From Candidatus Omnitrophota bacterium (GTDB lineage: Bacteria; Ratteibacteria; UBA8468; B48-G9; DTJG01): a stretch of DNA of 35,487 nucleotides. Position numbers and translations under genes: made by a program. The notes beneath the pieces were generated by a model that was not told the DNA's origin, did not search any database, and saw only the letters and a program-made list of their open reading frames with translations. The DNA is taken from assembly GCA_023484085.1 (NCBI GenBank), contig JAMDAS010000001.1:64001-99487 (forward strand), written 5' to 3'. This document shows positions 32,993 to 35,487 of the stretch, piece by piece (the first letter of the stretch is position 1; each line of letters starts with the position of its first letter).

Positions 32993-34446
32993 GGGTAAGG
33001 TTTGCACCAAGCCCTACAGGGTATCTTCACATAGGAAATGCCCGGACAGCGCTTTTCAATTACCTGTTTGCAAAAAAAACAAAAGGGACACTGATTTTAA
33101 GGATTGAAGATACGGATAAGGAGCGGTCAAAAAAAGAGTATGAGGAAAACATTATTGATGACCTGAAATGGATTGGAATTCAATGGGATGAAGGGCCGGA
33201 TACCGGCGGTGATTATGGACCTTACAGACAGACTGAAAGGATTGAGACTTATAAGGAGTTTGCAGAAAAACTCTTAAAAGAGAAAAAAGCATATTACTGC
33301 TACTGCACAAAAGAAGAAATTGAAGAAAGAAACAGGCAGTCCCAGAAAGAAAAGTCAGGATATGACAATAAATGCAGGAATCTGACAGAAAAAGAAGCTG
33401 AAAAACACATAAATGAAGGAAGAAAACCTGTCCTAAGACTCCTTGTCCCTGAAAAAAACGTGGTTGTCCATGACCTTATAAGAGGGCAGGTGGAATTTGA
33501 TACGTCATTACAAAACGATTTTGTCATTATGAAATCGGATGGCACTCCTACGTATCACTTTGCAGTTGTCATTGATGACCTGTTGATGAAAATAACCCAT
33601 GTAATCAGAGGGGAGGACCATCTTTCAAACACTCCAAAACATATACTTATCTATGAAGCTCTGAATCAGCCATATCCACAGTTTGCACATATGTCCATGA
33701 CCTTAGGTCCTGACAGAAGCAGGCTAAGTAAAAGACATGGTGCAACGTCTGTAAGGGCATACAGGGAAGACGGCTATCTTAGCGAAGCTTTTTTTAATTA
33801 TATTTCACTTCTCGGCTGGACAACAGGTGAAAACAGGGAAATTTTTTCAAAGGATGAGCTAATCAATGAGTTTTCCCTTGAAAGATGTTCAAAGGTAAAT
33901 GCCATTTTTGACCCCCAAAAGCTTTTATGGCTCAATGGAATCTATATAAGAAAAGAAAAGCCGTTAAAGATTTTTGAGGATTCTGTTCCATTTATCAGAC
34001 AGTCCGGTATTTTGGATGAGGTTTTGAAAGAAGGTAATGAAAAAATTGAAAAAATAATAATTCTCCAGCAGGAAAGGATAAAAACCTTAAAAGACGTGCC
34101 TGACCTTATGGGATTTTTTATAAAAGAAGACGTTGAGTACGCAAAGGAGGAAATAGAAAAATTTTCAAATGAAGAAATAAAAAACAGATTTAAAAATCTT
34201 CATAATGAATTTGAAAACATTGAATTCAGACATGAAATACTTGAGGAGAATGTAAGAAAATTCTGTGAACAAAACAGCTTGAAAACGTCAGGAGTTTTCC
34301 ATCCGCTTAGATTGGCAGTAACAGGAAGAACAAAAGGTCCCGGATTATTTGAAACAATGGAGGTTATCGGAAAAGAAAGGGTTTTAAAAAGAATAGAAAA
34401 TTTTATCTCCATTATTGAAAAAAACGACCCGGAGTCAAAAATTTAA
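32959..34446 (+). CDS. gltX: Glutamyl-tRNA synthetase
   Basis: 495 residues. Class I catalytic start RVRFAPSPTGYLHIGNARTA holds the HIGH-like motif, with LRIEDTDKERSKKEYEENI, VIRGEDHLSNTPKH and the KMSKS-like RLSKRHGATSV. The C-terminal helical domain ends PLRLAVTGRTKGPGLFETM, as in bacterial GluRS. It charges tRNA-Glu and, without GlnRS, may also charge tRNA-Gln for later amidation. The start used gives a 34 bp overlap with dxr. It closes the ruvA-gltX gene run. Confidence 0.97.
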   Translation: MDKTTNSRSDIRVRFAPSPTGYLHIGNARTALFNYLFAKKTKGTLILRIEDTDKERSKKEYEENIIDDLKWIGIQWDEGPDTGGDYGPYRQTERIETYKEFAEKLLKEKKAYYCYCTKEEIEERNRQSQKEKSGYDNKCRNLTEKEAEKHINEGRKPVLRLLVPEKNVVVHDLIRGQVEFDTSLQNDFVIMKSDGTPTYHFAVVIDDLLMKITHVIRGEDHLSNTPKHILIYEALNQPYPQFAHMSMTLGPDRSRLSKRHGATSVRAYREDGYLSEAFFNYISLLGWTTGENREIFSKDELINEFSLERCSKVNAIFDPQKLLWLNGIYIRKEKPLKIFEDSVPFIRQSGILDEVLKEGNEKIEKIIILQQERIKTLKDVPDLMGFFIKEDVEYAKEEIEKFSNEEIKNRFKNLHNEFENIEFRHEILEENVRKFCEQNSLKTSGVFHPLRLAVTGRTKGPGLFETMEVIGKERVLKRIENFISIIEKNDPESKI

Positions 34447-34588
34447 TGCCGTAACCTATTGCCATTTTAAAATTTTTCAAGTATAACTATATTAAAGTAA
34501 GAGGTTAGGGAGAAGATTAAGATGAGGGTTAAAGTAATAGTATGAACGCCATTCAGTGAATATTTACATAATATTTTTAGAGGATAAA

Positions 34589-34837
34589 ATGGAATTAGAA
34601 AAAGAATTGAAATTTTATGAGAGAAAAAAAGAAGAGTTTCTTAAAGAACATGAGAATCAATTTGTGTTAATTAAGGATGAAAAAGTTATAGGCTTTTATA
34701 ATTCTCCTGAAGAAGCTTATGATGAAGGGGCAAAACTTTTTGGGCTTGAACCATTTTTTATTAAAGAAGTAGTTCGTAATGAACAGATTGAATCAATTCC
34801 TGCATTAACATATGGATTAACAAATGCCAGTATTTAA
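34589..34837 (+). CDS. DUF5678-like small protein
   Basis: 82 residues from the ATG at 34589, preceded by the Shine-Dalgarno AGAGG; an in-frame ATG at 34556 lacks one. The helix MELEKELKFYERKKEEFLKE is followed by QFVLIKDEKVIGFYNSPEEA and YDEGAKLFGLEPFFIKEVV, the strand-helix pattern of DUF5678 (a one-sentence family: F-V-x-I-K, G-F-Y, EEA). Its role is unknown. It overlaps the retropepsin-like gene by 14 bp, so the two are translationally coupled. The 142 bp before it holds no recognisable gene. Confidence 0.72.
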   Translation: MELEKELKFYERKKEEFLKEHENQFVLIKDEKVIGFYNSPEEAYDEGAKLFGLEPFFIKEVVRNEQIESIPALTYGLTNASI

Positions 34838-35294
34838 TATAGGATTCACTGCCAATATTTCATCTTCTCAGGTTTTAAAACAAGTTGGAAGTTTATTCCC
34901 TGGAGAAATTGCTGTCCCTGATAAAGTAGTAAAAATAATGGAAAAACAAAACCTTCCTATTACTTCTGCCATAAAAGGATATTTCTTAATAGATACTGGG
35001 GCGTCTATAAGTGGTATAAAAAAAGATATTGTTCAAACTTTACATCTTCCGGTTATTGGAAGCACTTATTTAAATACTCCTTCAGATACAAAGAAAGCAA
35101 CGAGTATAGTTCCCGCTAAATTTATTCTTCTTAATCCACAAAATCAACCTATTTATGTAATAAATTTTGAAAGAGTAATTTGTTGTGAAAGATATTTAGG
35201 TAAAGATATTATAGGAATTATAGGAAGAGATGTTCTCGAAAAATCCGTTTTTATCTACAACGGTATAAATGGAAATATAACCTTGGCTTTTTGA
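34824..35294 (+). CDS. Retropepsin-like aspartyl protease domain protein
   Basis: 156 residues. GYFLIDTGASISGIKKDIV has the DTGAS catalytic Asp and flap-side hydrophobics of the retroviral-type (clan AA) aspartic protease fold. KDIIGIIGRDVLEKSVFIYN matches the GxxGRDxL segment that packs behind the active site. Such single-domain proteins dimerise. The N-terminal 50 residues have no recognised domain, and there is no signal peptide. The DUF5678-like partner may be its substrate, inhibitor or delivery factor; that is inference. A terminator lies about 90 bp downstream. Confidence 0.75.
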   Translation: MPVFNIGFTANISSSQVLKQVGSLFPGEIAVPDKVVKIMEKQNLPITSAIKGYFLIDTGASISGIKKDIVQTLHLPVIGSTYLNTPSDTKKATSIVPAKFILLNPQNQPIYVINFERVICCERYLGKDIIGIIGRDVLEKSVFIYNGINGNITLAF

Positions 35295-35356
35295 TATGTA
35301 AACACACTACTGTCCAATAAAATTTTAAGTTCCTTTTCCCTGTTTATAAATTCCAT
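35255..35356 (-). pseudogene. N-terminal stub of an archaeal-type ATPase gene
   Basis: From ATG at 35356, with AGGAGA before it, the frame reads MEFINREKELKILLDSS and then loses similarity and stops at 35255, inside the protease gene on the other strand. The F-x-NREKEL start is that of ATPase_2-family (PF01637) proteins, whose P-loop would follow. Only about 17 residues are recognisable, so the rest appears deleted. Confidence 0.5.
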
Positions 35357-35383
35357 TTTTTCTCCTATGTTAATTGTCAAATT

Positions 35384-35409
35384 TAGTCTACTCGTGAGAC
35401 TATTTTTTT
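35384..35409 (+). terminator. Rho-independent terminator after the DUF5678/retropepsin pair
   Basis: TAGTCT (35384-35389) and AGACTA (35397-35402) pair around a 7-base loop and are followed by seven T residues (35403-35409). Downstream of it (35410-35487) a second weak stem CCTTAAAAA/TTTTTAAGG is visible, with no gene. Confidence 0.6.
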
Positions 35410-35487
35410 AAGTGCTTGCAACAACAAATTTAAAGTTTGTAAAATCCTTAAAAATCCAGTTGTTTTTTAAGGTACGATAAATAATAG

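Noticed and set aside
1-35487. TCGA depletion as a second avoided palindrome
   Set aside because: TCGA also seems rare, but CpG is generally low in AT-rich genomes and I did not count it rigorously, so I do not claim avoidance.

Overview
The window is a gene-dense, AT-rich (roughly two thirds A+T) stretch of a bacterial chromosome. The gene set points to a Gram-negative-type (diderm) bacterium: an LptB-like ABC ATPase, an O-antigen ligase, several envelope glycosyltransferases, undecaprenyl diphosphate synthase, Dxr (DXP isoprenoid pathway), the beta subunit of the bacterial alpha2beta2 glycyl-tRNA synthetase, and RuvAB. Two traits are more usual in archaea, Aquifex-like lineages and uncultured candidate phyla: a CarB made as separate halves, and a stand-alone GMP-synthase-type PP-loop protein. 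An uncultured lineage is likely, but I cannot name it from sequence alone. I saw no rRNA, CRISPR array, intact transposase or prophage.

Layout. 1-4.2 kb (minus): guaAb-like PP-loop gene, carB C-terminal half, hisH, hisF, and the start of an ELM1-like gene. 4.2-4.8 kb: an orphan hicB-like gene between two diverged direct repeats. 4.8-8.6 kb (plus): glyS-glyA-dCMP deaminase. 8.6-9.1 kb: a palindromic repeat next to a decayed hydrogenase/complex I-type membrane subunit. 9.2-11.0 kb (plus): glutaredoxin-like protein and a RecJ-like nuclease. 11.2-14.1 kb (minus): CYTH/guanylate-kinase fusion, O-antigen ligase with TPRs, rpmB. 14.1-17.0 kb (plus): lysC, a GT4 glycosyltransferase and a degenerate anti-sigma-type ATPase. 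17.0-20.0 kb (minus): dapA-accD-folC. 20.0-20.3 kb: tRNA-Arg(UCG) followed by a partial tRNA copy and three perfect hairpins. 20.4-24.1 kb: PAP2 phosphatase, glycosyltransferase, AEC transporter, sugar nucleotidyltransferase. 24.3-27.8 kb (minus): a membrane cluster (GIDE-like protein, LemA, two-repeat BNR-like protein) and a DUF4143-type ATPase. 28.0-34.4 kb (plus): DUF2156 protein, ruvA, ruvB, lptB, uppS, dxr, gltX, mostly overlapping or nearly so. 34.6-35.5 kb: DUF5678-like protein with a retropepsin-like protease, a terminator and the stub of an ATPase gene.

Most of the window is housekeeping: histidine, pyrimidine, lysine/DAP, folate, one-carbon, fatty acid and isoprenoid synthesis, translation, recombination and envelope building. 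Several observations cut across it. GATC is almost absent: I found six sites where about a hundred are expected. Many first genes of transcription units have a -10 box ending 6-7 nt before the start codon and no Shine-Dalgarno, which suggests leaderless mRNAs, while internal genes often carry good Shine-Dalgarno sites. A small family of hairpin repeats is scattered between genes. The most unusual individual loci are the CYTH-guanylate kinase fusion, the tRNA-derived triple-hairpin element and the altered GuaAb-like protein.
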